A stretch of 64,000 nucleotides of DNA, from assembly GCF_002995495.1 (NCBI RefSeq), contig NZ_PVZV01000007.1, forward strand, positions 248,001 to 312,000, in the 5' to 3' direction. The stretch comes from Actinocorallia populi. Lineage in GTDB: Bacteria > Actinomycetota > Actinomycetes > Streptosporangiales > Streptosporangiaceae. Numbering within the stretch: position 1 is the stretch's first letter; each line of letters begins with the position of its first letter. Below the pieces are notes generated by a model. It saw only the letters and a program-made list of their open reading frames with translations. It made no database searches and had not been told where the DNA came from. Below are positions 25,216 to 34,714 of this stretch, piece by piece. The position numbers and the translations under genes were made by a program.

Positions 25216-25241
25216 GCCTAGAGAACGATCGTTCTCTAGGC
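25216..25241. promoter_or_regulatory. TetR operator 2: perfect 26-base palindrome
   Basis: The segment is perfectly self-complementary over 26 bases; its centre reads AGAGAACGATCGTTCTCT and both ends extend with GCCT/AGGC. It lies 13 bases before the TetR ATG, so binding would repress the regulator itself and, with operator 1, the divergent DUF1348 gene. Centre-to-centre spacing of the two operators is 26 bases. Confidence 0.9.
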
Positions 25242-25254
25242 AAGGGCGCCGCAC

Positions 25255-25782
25255 ATGCACCAGACCGACCACGAGACACTCATCCTGGACGCCGCCGAGC
25301 GGCTCTTCTACGCCCGCGGCATCCAGGCCGTGGGCATGGACGAGCTGCGCACGGCCGCAGGGGTGTCGCTCAAGCGGCTCTACCAGAGCTTCCCGTCCAA
25401 GGACGAGCTCGTCGCCGCCTACCTCGACCGGCGCGACGAGCGCTGGCTGTCCTCGCTGCGCACGTTCGTCGGCGACGGCGGGGTCATCGAGCTCTTCGCC
25501 TGGCTGGTCCAGTGGTTCTCCACCGACGACTTCCGCGGCTGCGCCTTCCTCAACGCCTACGGCGAACTCGGGGGCCGGGTCACCCTGCCGGTCCGCAGGC
25601 ACAAGGACCGGCTCCACGCCCTCCTGCGGGAGCTGGCCGTCCGCGAGGGCGCGCCCGACCCCGACCTGCGCGCCGACCAGCTGCTCGTCCTGGTGGACGG
25701 GGCGACGGTCACCGCGATGCTGGGCCGCCCCAACGCCGCGGGGGCCGCCCTGCGGCTGGCGCTGGCCGACGTGCGAGGATGA
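25255..25782 (+). CDS. TetR-family transcriptional regulator
   Basis: A 175-residue TetR. HTH residues 8-52 read TLILDAAERLFYARGIQAVG and DELRTAAGVSLKRLYQSFPS. The ligand domain includes RGCAFLNAYGELG, a segment seen in the YxaF/LmrA-like subgroup. Tandem palindromes immediately upstream give strong evidence of autoregulation and control of the divergent DUF1348 gene. Inducer unknown. Confidence 0.92.
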   Translation: MHQTDHETLILDAAERLFYARGIQAVGMDELRTAAGVSLKRLYQSFPSKDELVAAYLDRRDERWLSSLRTFVGDGGVIELFAWLVQWFSTDDFRGCAFLNAYGELGGRVTLPVRRHKDRLHALLRELAVREGAPDPDLRADQLLVLVDGATVTAMLGRPNAAGAALRLALADVRG

Positions 25783-25834
25783 TCTGTCCGAATTTTCAGG
25801 TTTCAGGGTTTTTGACGTTCGAGAAGGTGACAAG

Positions 25835-26290
25835 GTGCGCGCTCAGCTGCACGAGCCCCTCCCCGCCGGCCGGGAGCGGCTCTGGAAGGACTTCTTCAAC
25901 GGCGAGCAGAACCAGAAGTTCTTCGCGGGGTTCGTGGGCCTGGCCATCGAGGAGGTCCGGGCCGACTACGCCCGGATGCGCCTGCCCTACCGGCCGGAGC
26001 TGAACCAGCCGGCCGGGGTGGTGCACGGCGGGGCCATCGCCACGCTCATCGACACCGTCGTGGTCCCGGCGGTGGCCAGCCCCTACGACCGGGTCCCCGT
26101 CATGCTCACCGTCGACATGCAGCTGCGCTACCTGGGGGCGGCCCGCGAGCGCGACCTCGTCGCCGAGGGGTGGATCACCAAGCGCGGCAGGTCCACGGTG
26201 TTCTGCCAGGCCGAGGTGCGCGACACCGAGGGCGAGCTGATCGCCGAAGGCTGGCATGTGTACCGGGTGATTCCCGCCAAGAACGGGTAA
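25835..26290 (+). CDS. PaaI-type hotdog-fold thioesterase
   Basis: A 151-residue hotdog protein. The hallmark is QPAGVVHGGAIATLIDTVVV (HGG followed by a catalytic acidic residue, Asp in LID), then VDMQLRYLGAARERDLVAEG and RGRSTVFCQAEVRDTEGELI. It would hydrolyse acyl- or aryl-CoA thioesters. The start is GTG, preceded by GAGAAGG. Same orientation and 52 bases after the TetR gene, possibly one transcript. Confidence 0.9.
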   Translation: MRAQLHEPLPAGRERLWKDFFNGEQNQKFFAGFVGLAIEEVRADYARMRLPYRPELNQPAGVVHGGAIATLIDTVVVPAVASPYDRVPVMLTVDMQLRYLGAARERDLVAEGWITKRGRSTVFCQAEVRDTEGELIAEGWHVYRVIPAKNG

Positions 26291-26320
26291 AACCTCCCGG
26301 GAGACGTCGAGGAGGCGCAG

Positions 26321-26617
26321 GTGCCGGACGGAAACTGGCCATGGATCATCGCGGCCCTCGCCGCCGTCGTGGTGCTGGCCTGCCTGTACGCCGTCGTCCG
26401 GTTGCTCAGGCGGATGCGCGGGCTGCGGGGGTTCGTGCGCTCGCCGGACGCCCCCGGCACGGCCAAGGCCGCCTACTACGGGGCCTGGATCTACGCGCTC
26501 AGCCCGGTGGACCTGCTGCCCGACCCGATCCTCATCGACGACGTCGGCGTCGTCCTGGCCTGCGTCGCGGCGCTGGAGCAGATGGTGCGCCGGCGCCGGG
26601 AGTCGCTCAGACCGTGA
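26321..26617 (+). CDS. DUF1232/YkvA-like small membrane protein
   Basis: A 98-residue protein. An N-terminal hydrophobic helix (WIIAALAAVVVLACLYAVV, about 8-26) precedes the DUF1232 core: AKAAYYGAWIYALSPVDLLP, then DPILIDDVGVVLACVAALEQ. The LSPVDLLPDxI motif defines the family, whose function is unknown. The GTG has a strong GAGGAGG site. It overlaps the 3' end of the convergent fahA gene by 11 bases and probably belongs to the same transcript as the thioesterase. Confidence 0.85.
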   Translation: MPDGNWPWIIAALAAVVVLACLYAVVRLLRRMRGLRGFVRSPDAPGTAKAAYYGAWIYALSPVDLLPDPILIDDVGVVLACVAALEQMVRRRRESLRP

Positions 26618-27749
26618 CCGCCGCCGACCTGGCGATCCGCCCGCGCACCGCGCCCAGGAACCGCCCGTCCGGACCGAGCGCGCGCACCTCCACCTCGTCG
26701 CCGTCCTCCAGCCAGGTGCGGACCGAGCCGTCGGGCAGCACGAGGCCCTGCTCCCCCCCGCCGGTCAGCTCGATGAGCGAGCCCGCCTCGCCCTGCCCGG
26801 GGCCGCTGACCGTCCCGGAGGCCAGCAGGTCGCCGGGACGCAGGCAGGCGCCGTTGGCCGTCAGGTGGGCGAGCATCTGGGCCGGGCTCCAGTGCATGGA
26901 GGCGTACGGTGGGCGGGAGACCACCTCGCCGTTCAGCCTCACCTCCAGCACCAGGTCCAGGCCCCGGTCCTCGTCCTCGCGCAGGTAGGGCAGCAGCGGC
27001 GTCCTCCCGGACGGGGCGGGGACGCGGAAGCCGTCCAGCGCGGCGAGCGGCACCACCCAAGGGCTGACCGAAGTGGCGAACGACTTGCCGAGGAACGGCC
27101 CGAGCGGCACGTACTCCCAGGACTGCAGGTCCCGGGCCGACCAGTCGTTGACCACGCAGACCCCGAAGACGTGCTCGGCGAAGTCCCCTGTGGGCACCGG
27201 CACGCCCATCGGGCTGGGCGCGCCCACGACGAAGCCGAGCTCCGCCTCGAAGTCCAGCCGCCGGGTCGGGCCGAAGAACGGCGCGACCGAGCCGTCCGGC
27301 CGGAACTGCCCCGACGGGCGGTGGATCTCCGTCCCGGAGACCACGACCGTGCCGGCGCGCCCGTGGTAGGCGATCGGCATGTGCATCCAGTTGGGCGTCA
27401 GCGGATGCCTTCCGGGACGGAAGATGCGGCCCACGTTGGTGGCGTGGTGCTCGGAGGCGTAGAAGTCCACGTAGTCGGCGACGGTGAAGGGCAGGTGCAG
27501 CGTCGCCTCCGACATCGGCACGTACGGGCCGACCGGCCCGGCCAGCAGCGACTCCCGCACCGCGTGCCACACGTCGGGCCCCGCCACCAGGAACGGGTCG
27601 AGGGTCCCGTAGGCGAACAGAGCGGGATGCGGCACGCGGGCCTGCGACAGGTCGAGGATCCGGTCCTCCACCGCGACCCCCACACGGCGGATCCCGGGCC
27701 GGTCCAAGGTGGTGAACACCCCGTAGGGCAGGGTTTCAGCGTCGAACAT
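26607..27749 (-). CDS. fahA: Fumarylacetoacetase
   Basis: A 380-residue FAH. It catalyses the last step of tyrosine/homogentisate breakdown, splitting fumarylacetoacetate into fumarate and acetoacetate. Metal and catalytic motifs are visible: ASEHHATNVGRIFRP (catalytic His-containing), RLDFEAELGFVVG (two metal-ligating Glu), VVNDWSARDLQSWEYVPLGP (Asp ligand), GKSFATSVSPWVV and LASGTVSGPG. The length is slightly under eukaryotic FAH (about 420). The start overlaps the end of hmgA by 14 bases, so translation is coupled. The acetoacetate released could feed the acetoacetyl-CoA synthetase encoded at 50.8 kb. Confidence 0.95.
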   Translation of the reverse strand: MFDAETLPYGVFTTLDRPGIRRVGVAVEDRILDLSQARVPHPALFAYGTLDPFLVAGPDVWHAVRESLLAGPVGPYVPMSEATLHLPFTVADYVDFYASEHHATNVGRIFRPGRHPLTPNWMHMPIAYHGRAGTVVVSGTEIHRPSGQFRPDGSVAPFFGPTRRLDFEAELGFVVGAPSPMGVPVPTGDFAEHVFGVCVVNDWSARDLQSWEYVPLGPFLGKSFATSVSPWVVPLAALDGFRVPAPSGRTPLLPYLREDEDRGLDLVLEVRLNGEVVSRPPYASMHWSPAQMLAHLTANGACLRPGDLLASGTVSGPGQGEAGSLIELTGGGEQGLVLPDGSVRTWLEDGDEVEVRALGPDGRFLGAVRGRIARSAAVTV

Positions 27750-28905
27750 TCCACGTCCAGGCGTAGTCGGGGTCCTCGCAGGCCGACGCGCCCTCGCCGA
27801 GCTCCAGCGGAGCGAAGGTGTCGACCATCACCGCGAGTTCGGTGACGGCTTCGAGACCCAGCGCACGTTCACGCACCCCCGGATGGGGGCCGTGGGTGTG
27901 CCCTCCCGGGTGCAGCGAGACAGAGCCCCGCCCGATCCCCGAGCCCCGACGGGCCTCGTAATCTCCTCCGCAGTAGAACATGACCTCGTCGCTGTCGACG
28001 TTGGAATGCGCATAAGGGACTGGGACGGCCAGCGGGTGGTAGTCGACCTTGCGCGGCACGAAGTTGCAGACCACGAAGTTGCGGCCCGCGAACACCTGGT
28101 GGACGGGAGGCGGCTGGTGGACGCGCCCGGTGATCGGCTCGAAGTCGTGGACGCTGAAGGCGTACGGGTACAGGCAGCCGTCCCAGCCGACCACGTCGAA
28201 GGGGTGCGTGGCCTGGACGTGGACCGTCCCCCCGCCCCGGTGCCTGACATGGACCTCGACGTCCCGCCCTTCCCGCAGCAGCGGCTCGGCGGGGGCGCGG
28301 AGGTCGCGCTCGCAGTAGGGGGCGTGCTCGAGGAACTGGCCGTAGCGCGACAGGTAGCGGTGCGGCGGGGTGATGTGGCTCGCCGACTCGATGCAGTAGA
28401 GCCGCACCCGCCCGGACGGCACCCAGCGGTGGATCGTCCCCCGGGGCAGCACCACGTAGTCGCCCGGCCCGGCGCTCAGCGCGCCGAACACCGTCTCGAC
28501 GACCGCCTCTCCCTCCTCCACGTAGACGCACTGGTCGCCGATCGCGTCCTTGTAGAGGGGTGAGGGGTCGTCGGCCACGACGTAGGAGATGCGCACGTCG
28601 GCGTTGCCCAGCAGGACGCGCCGCCCCGTCACCGCGTCCACGCCGCTCCTCCCGTCGGGGAAGAGCGCGTGGAGGCAGAGGTGGCGGGGCAGCAGCGGAT
28701 GGTTGCGGCGGTAGTCCTCGGCGGGAGGTTCCCAGACGCGGGCGTCTGACAGGGCCGAGGGGCTGGCGCGGTGGTAGAGCAGGGCGGAGTCGGAGCTGAA
28801 GCCCTCCTCCCCCATGAGCTCCTCGTGGTACAGAGACCCGTCGGGAGCCCGGTGCTGGGTGTGTCTTTTGTCCGGGACCTCGCCGACTCTCCGGTAGTAC
28901 GCCAT
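27736..28905 (-). CDS. hmgA: Homogentisate 1,2-dioxygenase
   Basis: A 389-residue cupin-type ring-cleavage dioxygenase. The Fe(II) ligands can be placed in HSNVDSDEVMFYCGGDY (His and, six residues later, Glu) and HPGGHTHGPHPG (second His). CVYVEEGEAVVETVFGALSA and GDYVVLPRGTIHRW form the first cupin barrel. It opens homogentisate to maleylacetoacetate. The ATG is followed by AYYRRVGEVPDKRHTQHR, the family N-terminus. It lies 36 bases after hpd and overlaps fahA, so hpd-hmgA-fahA form one operon. No glutathione-type maleylacetoacetate isomerase gene is included. Confidence 0.95.
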   Translation of the reverse strand: MAYYRRVGEVPDKRHTQHRAPDGSLYHEELMGEEGFSSDSALLYHRASPSALSDARVWEPPAEDYRRNHPLLPRHLCLHALFPDGRSGVDAVTGRRVLLGNADVRISYVVADDPSPLYKDAIGDQCVYVEEGEAVVETVFGALSAGPGDYVVLPRGTIHRWVPSGRVRLYCIESASHITPPHRYLSRYGQFLEHAPYCERDLRAPAEPLLREGRDVEVHVRHRGGGTVHVQATHPFDVVGWDGCLYPYAFSVHDFEPITGRVHQPPPVHQVFAGRNFVVCNFVPRKVDYHPLAVPVPYAHSNVDSDEVMFYCGGDYEARRGSGIGRGSVSLHPGGHTHGPHPGVRERALGLEAVTELAVMVDTFAPLELGEGASACEDPDYAWTWNVRR

Positions 28906-28941
28906 GGGCCGCTTCCCTCGTCTCCAGGGTCCGCGCGGGGG

Positions 28942-30222
<1,281 letters not shown>

Positions 30223-30229
30223 TCACAAA

Positions 30230-30757
30230 ATGCCCGATCAGCCAACCACTCTCGACCAGCTCGACATCCGGCTCCTGCGCGCGCTGGCCGACCATCCCCG
30301 CGCCGGCTTCCTCGAGCTGTCCCGGATCACCGGCACCTCCCGGGTGACCGTCCAGGCCCGGCTGGAACGGCTGGAGGAGGCGGGCGTCATCCGCGGCCAC
30401 GCCCCGCAGGTCGACCTGCCCAAGGCCGGCTATCCCGTCATGGCGTTCGTGACCCTGCAGATCTCGCAGGGCGCGCTGGCCGAGGTCGCCGAGCACCTGC
30501 GCGCCCTGCCCGCCGTCCTGGAGGCGCACGCGACCACCGGCCAGGACGACCTCCACTGCCGGCTGGCCGCCCCCTCCCACGAGGGGCTCCAAGAGGCCCT
30601 CCTGGCGCTCAACCGCATCCCCGACGTGGTGCGCACGACCAGCGTCATCGCCCTGTCGGAGCTCGTGGCCCCCCGCGTCCTGCCCCTCCTGGAGTCGGTG
30701 GAACGCCCCGAGCCGTCCCGCGTCCCGTCCTTCCGCCGCGCCGTCAGGCGGCCGTGA
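30230..30757 (+). CDS. AsnC/Lrp-family transcriptional regulator
   Basis: A 175-residue Lrp-type protein. The HTH occupies residues 7-55 (LDQLDIRLLRALADHPRAGF, RITGTSRVTVQARLERLEEA). The RAM effector domain follows (VMAFVTLQISQGALAEVAEH, HATTGQDDLHCRLAAPS). Divergent from hpd with a dyad between, so it most likely controls tyrosine degradation in response to an aromatic amino acid or keto acid; that assignment is from position. Its 3' end overlaps the convergent membrane-protein gene by 14 bases. Confidence 0.92.
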   Translation: MPDQPTTLDQLDIRLLRALADHPRAGFLELSRITGTSRVTVQARLERLEEAGVIRGHAPQVDLPKAGYPVMAFVTLQISQGALAEVAEHLRALPAVLEAHATTGQDDLHCRLAAPSHEGLQEALLALNRIPDVVRTTSVIALSELVAPRVLPLLESVERPEPSRVPSFRRAVRRP

Positions 30758-31379
30758 CGAGCGTCGCCGCCCCCGCGCCGATCAGCGCCACCGCCCACAC
30801 CCGGTCCAGGTTGAACCAGGCCCGCCGCAGCACCGCCAGTCCCACCACCTCGTAGACGACCAGGGCCACCGCGCCCGCCGCCGCGAACATCGCCAGCGTG
30901 TGCACCCCGGTGACGAAGACCGCCGCGCTGACGGCGTCACCTGCTCCCGCCCCTGCCCCCAGCCCGTGGTCATGCGCTCCTCCACCGCCCTCCATCGAGG
31001 TGAGCACGGGCAACAGCATCAGCCCTGCGCCGTGCGCAGAGGACATGAGGAACGACCAGACGGCCAGCTGCCACAACGACAGCCGCATCCCGACCCAGCG
31101 GAAATGCCGCTGCGACAACAACCTCCACAGCCCGAAACCGGCGAGCAGTGCTCCTCCCGCGATCGCCATCGCCTGGGTGGCGACCACCGACCGGGTCAGG
31201 GAGACCAGCACCGCCACCGCCGCGACCGAGGCGGCATGCCCTGCCGCGATGGCGGGCAACGACGCCAGCATGCGCGCGCGGGAACGTTCCTGCAGGCCCC
31301 GGGCGACCGCGAACAGCCACCCCATGCCGGGATTGAGTCCGTGGAAGGCTCCCAGGACCAGCAACGACGCCAGCGTCAC
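30744..31379 (-). CDS. Polytopic membrane protein coupled to the SBP56-type protein
   Basis: A 211-residue membrane protein with about six hydrophobic helices. The first starts VLGAFHGLNPGMGWLFAVAR and a later one holds SSAHGAGLMLLPV, two HG-motif helices reminiscent of NicO/RcnA-type metal permeases, although the HX4D signature is not intact. A Gly/His loop (GGGGAHDHGLG) lies between helices. The GTG start overlaps the stop of the SBP56-type gene (GTGA), so the two are translationally coupled. Role unknown; metal handling for its partner is an inference from the His residues and the coupling. Confidence 0.75.
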   Translation of the reverse strand: MTLASLLVLGAFHGLNPGMGWLFAVARGLQERSRARMLASLPAIAAGHAASVAAVAVLVSLTRSVVATQAMAIAGGALLAGFGLWRLLSQRHFRWVGMRLSLWQLAVWSFLMSSAHGAGLMLLPVLTSMEGGGGAHDHGLGAGAGAGDAVSAAVFVTGVHTLAMFAAAGAVALVVYEVVGLAVLRRAWFNLDRVWAVALIGAGAATLVTAA

Positions 31380-32773
31380 GGGAAGCAGTACGAGTCGGAG
31401 GAGGCGTCGCCGCCCTGGAGCCGGACCTGGTGGGGGCGCAGTCCCCGGAAGTCCTCTCCGTGCGGAAAGAAGCGCTCGTCGAAGGTGAACTCCTCGCCGG
31501 AGTCGAGCTTGGCCGCCCAGGCTCCCACGCCGTCCGGATAGAACTGGTCGTCCCAGGAGCCGTACAGGGAGTTGGTGACGTAGACGCGCTCACCGTCGCG
31601 GCTGACCTCGATCATCTGCGGACCGCCCGCCAGCGGCAGGTCCGGCTCCGCCGGGTGCGGGGTGCGGCCGACGATGCCGCCGATGCGCACCGAACCGGCC
31701 TCGACCGGGTTGAAGGGGTCGCTGACGTCGTAGCGCTTCAGTTCGCCGGTCCCCCAGGCCGAGACGTACAGGTACGCGTCGTCCACGGACAGGGCGATGT
31801 CGGTGACCAGCGGCGGGACGGCGCCGAAGGGGGCGATGACCGGCGGGAGCGAAGCCGGGTCGGCGGGCTCGGCGGGGATGGTGATGACCTTCTTCACCGC
31901 GAACTCGCCGCCCTCCCTGTACCAGAGCCACACCGAGGCCGACAGGTCCTCCACGTCCACCACGACGCCCACGAACCCGTACTGCGCCGTGGGGTCGTGG
32001 GCGGGCCGCAGCTCCAGTGCCATCTGGTACCGGTCGCCCAGGTCGATGCTCTGGATGTGCCTGCGCTTGCGCAGGTCGAAGAAGTGCAGGGAGTGCCCGT
32101 ACTGGCGGCCCAGGAGCAGCTCTCCGACGACCCCGTCCTCGACCATCGACGGAGTGCCCCACTCGGACGTCACCAGGACGTCGTGCGCGATGTGCCACCA
32201 GAAGTCGTAGGCGAGGTACTGCGGGCCGCGGTCGACCTCCCAGCGGCCCAGCACCTCGAACGAGGTGTGGTCGAGCAGCGCGATGCCGCCGGGGCCCTCC
32301 TGGCCGGAGGCGCCGCCGAGCGCGGAGACGTACAGGCCCTCCGGGCCGCAGTGCACGGTGTGTGGGCGGGAGTAGCCGGCGCGCTCGGCCAGCTCCTCGG
32401 GCTCCAGGACCTTGACGATCTGCGGGGCGCGCGGGTCGGCCTTGGTGTCGATGACGTAGATCCGCGAGGAGCGCAGACCGGGGACGATGAGGTAGCGGCG
32501 TTCGACGTGCGGGTGGGGGGCGCCGGGGCAGAGGGCGCTGCTGCAGGCGTTCCAGCCGAAGTGGTGGAGTTCGTCCCCGAGGTGGGGCAGGTCCGTCCAG
32601 CCCACGACCTCGCCGTAGGAGTCCGACTCGGGGTCGGTGTCCAGGACGGCCATCGCGTCGGGCTTCTCGGCGGCCCGGTCGAAGGCGGCCACGTAGGCCA
32701 GCTTCTCCGGCGGGGCCGAGGCCGCGTCCCTGGGAGAGGGGTAGAAGGTCGGATCGGGCTTCCACAGCGCCAT
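31376..32773 (-). CDS. Selenium-binding protein 56/methanethiol oxidase family
   Basis: A 465-residue beta-propeller of the SBP56 family. Signatures include FYPSPRDAASAPPEKLAYVA, HHFGWNACSSALC, RSSRIYVIDTKADPRAP, SRPHTVHCGPEGLYVSALGG, WWHIAHDVLVTSEWGTP, YGHSLHFFDLRKRRHIQSID, SLSVDDAYLYVSAWGTGE-like strands and the closing FRGLRPHQVRLQGGD. Bacterial members oxidise methanethiol to formaldehyde, H2S and H2O2 and depend on copper; the conserved His residues would be ligands. A good GAGGAG site precedes the ATG. Formaldehyde made here could be removed by the mycothiol pathway at 55.8 kb. The promoter carries a perfect palindrome. Confidence 0.9.
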   Translation of the reverse strand: MALWKPDPTFYPSPRDAASAPPEKLAYVAAFDRAAEKPDAMAVLDTDPESDSYGEVVGWTDLPHLGDELHHFGWNACSSALCPGAPHPHVERRYLIVPGLRSSRIYVIDTKADPRAPQIVKVLEPEELAERAGYSRPHTVHCGPEGLYVSALGGASGQEGPGGIALLDHTSFEVLGRWEVDRGPQYLAYDFWWHIAHDVLVTSEWGTPSMVEDGVVGELLLGRQYGHSLHFFDLRKRRHIQSIDLGDRYQMALELRPAHDPTAQYGFVGVVVDVEDLSASVWLWYREGGEFAVKKVITIPAEPADPASLPPVIAPFGAVPPLVTDIALSVDDAYLYVSAWGTGELKRYDVSDPFNPVEAGSVRIGGIVGRTPHPAEPDLPLAGGPQMIEVSRDGERVYVTNSLYGSWDDQFYPDGVGAWAAKLDSGEEFTFDERFFPHGEDFRGLRPHQVRLQGGDASSDSYCFP

Positions 32774-32803
32774 GGGGGGCTCCTCGCAGACGGTTGCGCA
32801 GAT

Positions 32804-32838
32804 TTTATACTTTCCGAGTATGGAATACCATCATGGTA
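32804..32838 (-). promoter_or_regulatory. Promoter of the SBP56 gene with a palindrome over the -35
   Basis: On the minus strand a TATAAA -10 (32804-32809) is preceded at 17 bases by GATGGT. That hexamer is embedded in the perfect 13-base palindrome TACCATCATGGTA (32826-32838, plus-strand reading). A second dyad, TACT-N5-AGTA, lies between them. An operator covering the -35 suggests repression. The divergent XRE-family regulator is the nearest candidate but XRE/DUF5753 targets are usually elsewhere. Confidence 0.6.
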
Positions 32839-32984
32839 GGTAGTGAGCTGGGGCTCTGGCGCGCCGTGTAACGTCTCGGTAGTCTTCAATGTCACGCTCC
32901 ATTTACATCTGCCGGGTAGTGTTGCCCCGCGGGTAACGATCATGTAGGAAAGCAAGCGCATTCCCCCGATCAGGCAGGTCTCGT

Positions 32985-33887
32985 GTGAACGCTTCAGCGA
33001 GTCTTCCGGACCATCCGGAGGGCCACCTCTCTCCGCTCGACGGCGGGCCCACCGTGCTGCGCATGATGCTCGGCGCCCAGCTGCGGAGACTGCGTGAGGA
33101 CAAGGGCATCTCCGCGGAGAAGGCCGGCTACACCATCCGCGCGTCCCACTCCAAGATCTCCCGGATGGAGCTCGGCCGCGTCGGCTTCAAGGAGCGCGAC
33201 GTCGCCGACCTCCTCACCCTCTACGGGGTGCTGGACGAGGCCGAGCGCGCCCCGATCCTGGAGCTGGTGAGCCGCGCCAACGAACCCGGCTGGTGGTACA
33301 ACTACAACGACCTGCTGCCCAACTGGTTCGAGGTCTACATGGGCCTCGAGGGCGCGGCGTCCATCATCCGCACCTACGAGCTGCAGTTCATCCCCGGGCT
33401 GCTGCAGACCGAGGACTACGCGCGGGCCCTCATCCCGCTGGGCTTCCCCGAGATCTCCGAGGAGGAGCTCGAGCGGCGCGTCCAGCTGCGGATGCGGCGC
33501 CAGCGCAGACTGCTCGCCGGCGAGCTGCGGGTGTGGGCGGTCGTGGACGAGAACGCGCTGCGCCGCCCCATCGGCGGCAAGGCGGTCATGCGGGCGCAGG
33601 TCGAGCACCTCATCGAGCTGAGCGGCCGCCGGAACGTCACCATCCAGGCGCTGCCCTTCAACGCGGGCGGGCACGCCGCGGTCTCCGGCGCCTTCAGCAT
33701 CCTGCGCTTCCCCGAGGCGACGCTGCCCGACATCGTCTACCTCGAGCAGCTCACCAGCGCCCTGTACCTGGACAAGCCGGCCGACATCGACCGCTACCTC
33801 CAGGTGATGAACCGGCTCGCCCTCGAGGCCGCCCAGCCGGGCGACTCCCGCGAGATGCTCTCCCGGGTGCTGAACCGCTCCTCCTGA
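32985..33887 (+). CDS. XRE-family regulator with DUF5753 domain
   Basis: A 300-residue regulator of the large actinomycete HTH_31/DUF5753 family. Residues 28-85 form the Cro/CI-type HTH (GAQLRRLREDKGISAEKAGY, RASHSKISRMELGRVGF). DUF5753 follows, with IIRTYELQFIPGLLQTEDYA, RRQRRLLAGELRVWAVVDEN and SGRRNVTIQALPFNAGGHAA. Such genes normally sit beside a small DUF397 gene and influence antibiotic production or development; here no DUF397 gene is adjacent. The start is GTG. The upstream region also serves the divergent SBP56 gene. Confidence 0.9.
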   Translation: MNASASLPDHPEGHLSPLDGGPTVLRMMLGAQLRRLREDKGISAEKAGYTIRASHSKISRMELGRVGFKERDVADLLTLYGVLDEAERAPILELVSRANEPGWWYNYNDLLPNWFEVYMGLEGAASIIRTYELQFIPGLLQTEDYARALIPLGFPEISEEELERRVQLRMRRQRRLLAGELRVWAVVDENALRRPIGGKAVMRAQVEHLIELSGRRNVTIQALPFNAGGHAAVSGAFSILRFPEATLPDIVYLEQLTSALYLDKPADIDRYLQVMNRLALEAAQPGDSREMLSRVLNRSS

Positions 33888-33893
33888 CGCCGC

Positions 33894-34706
33894 TCAGGCG
33901 GGCGCAGGCTCCCCCACCACCATGACCGGGCACGGGGCGTCCCGGATCAGCTCGCGGGTGGTCGCGCCCAGCGCGCGCAGTTTCCAGCCGGGCCGCTCGT
34001 GCCGCCCCAGCACCAGCAGCCCGGCACCGGCCGACGCCTCCAGCAGCACGTCGCGGGCGAAGCCCGGCGCGACGACCGGAGCCGTGCCGGGCCAGCGCGA
34101 CGTCCACGGCTCCAGCTCGCGGGCCAGGTGCTCGCGCACACCCGCGAGCACGGGCGCGGTGTCCAGCGGCGGGATCCAGGCGGGCGCGCCGAACCCCTCC
34201 ACCGGGGGCTGGAACCAGGCGTGGACCAGGCGCGGGGCGCGGCCGCGCAGCCGGGCCTCGGCGTCGGCGGCCTCCAGCACCGCGGCGGACGGCTCGGCGC
34301 CCACCCCCACCACGACCGGCGCGTCGTGCAGGGCCGAGGCGTCGTTCTTGACCAGGACCACCGGGACGGGGCAGCAGCCGGCCACGGCCAGCGCCGCGGA
34401 ACCGGCGACCAGGCTGCCCACCGCGCCGTGCCCGTGGGTCCCCAGCACCACCAGGCCTGCCCCGCCCACCCGCTCCAGCAGCACCTCGCCGGGCCGGCCG
34501 GACTCGGCCTCGATGACGAGGTCGGCCTGGCCGGCGACCCGGTGGGCCCGGGCCGCGGCGGTCTCCAGCAGCTCGTGCCCACCCGCCGCGACGGGGACGT
34601 GCAGCAGCCTCAACCGCGCCGCACGGCGCCCGGCCTGCACCGCGGCCCACTCCAGCGCGGCGTTCCCGGGCTCCGACCCGTCCACGCCGACCAGGATCTC
34701 CTCCAT
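33894..34706 (-). CDS. Tandem universal stress protein (two UspA domains)
   Basis: A 270-residue protein of two Usp domains. Domain 1 (about 1-140) begins ILVGVDGSEPGNAALEWA and contains the ATP-binding GTHGHGAVGSLVAGSAA. Domain 2 (about 145-265) starts VVVGVGAEPSAAVLEA but has a degenerate loop, LGRHERPGWKLRALGATTRE. The first domain should bind ATP; the second probably does not bind it in the canonical way. Two-domain Usps are common in actinobacteria and respond to hypoxia or redox stress. A perfect 12-bp hairpin just upstream overlaps its ribosome binding site. Confidence 0.92.
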   Translation of the reverse strand: MEEILVGVDGSEPGNAALEWAAVQAGRRAARLRLLHVPVAAGGHELLETAAARAHRVAGQADLVIEAESGRPGEVLLERVGGAGLVVLGTHGHGAVGSLVAGSAALAVAGCCPVPVVLVKNDASALHDAPVVVGVGAEPSAAVLEAADAEARLRGRAPRLVHAWFQPPVEGFGAPAWIPPLDTAPVLAGVREHLARELEPWTSRWPGTAPVVAPGFARDVLLEASAGAGLLVLGRHERPGWKLRALGATTRELIRDAPCPVMVVGEPAPA

Positions 34707-34714
34707 CGGCTCTC

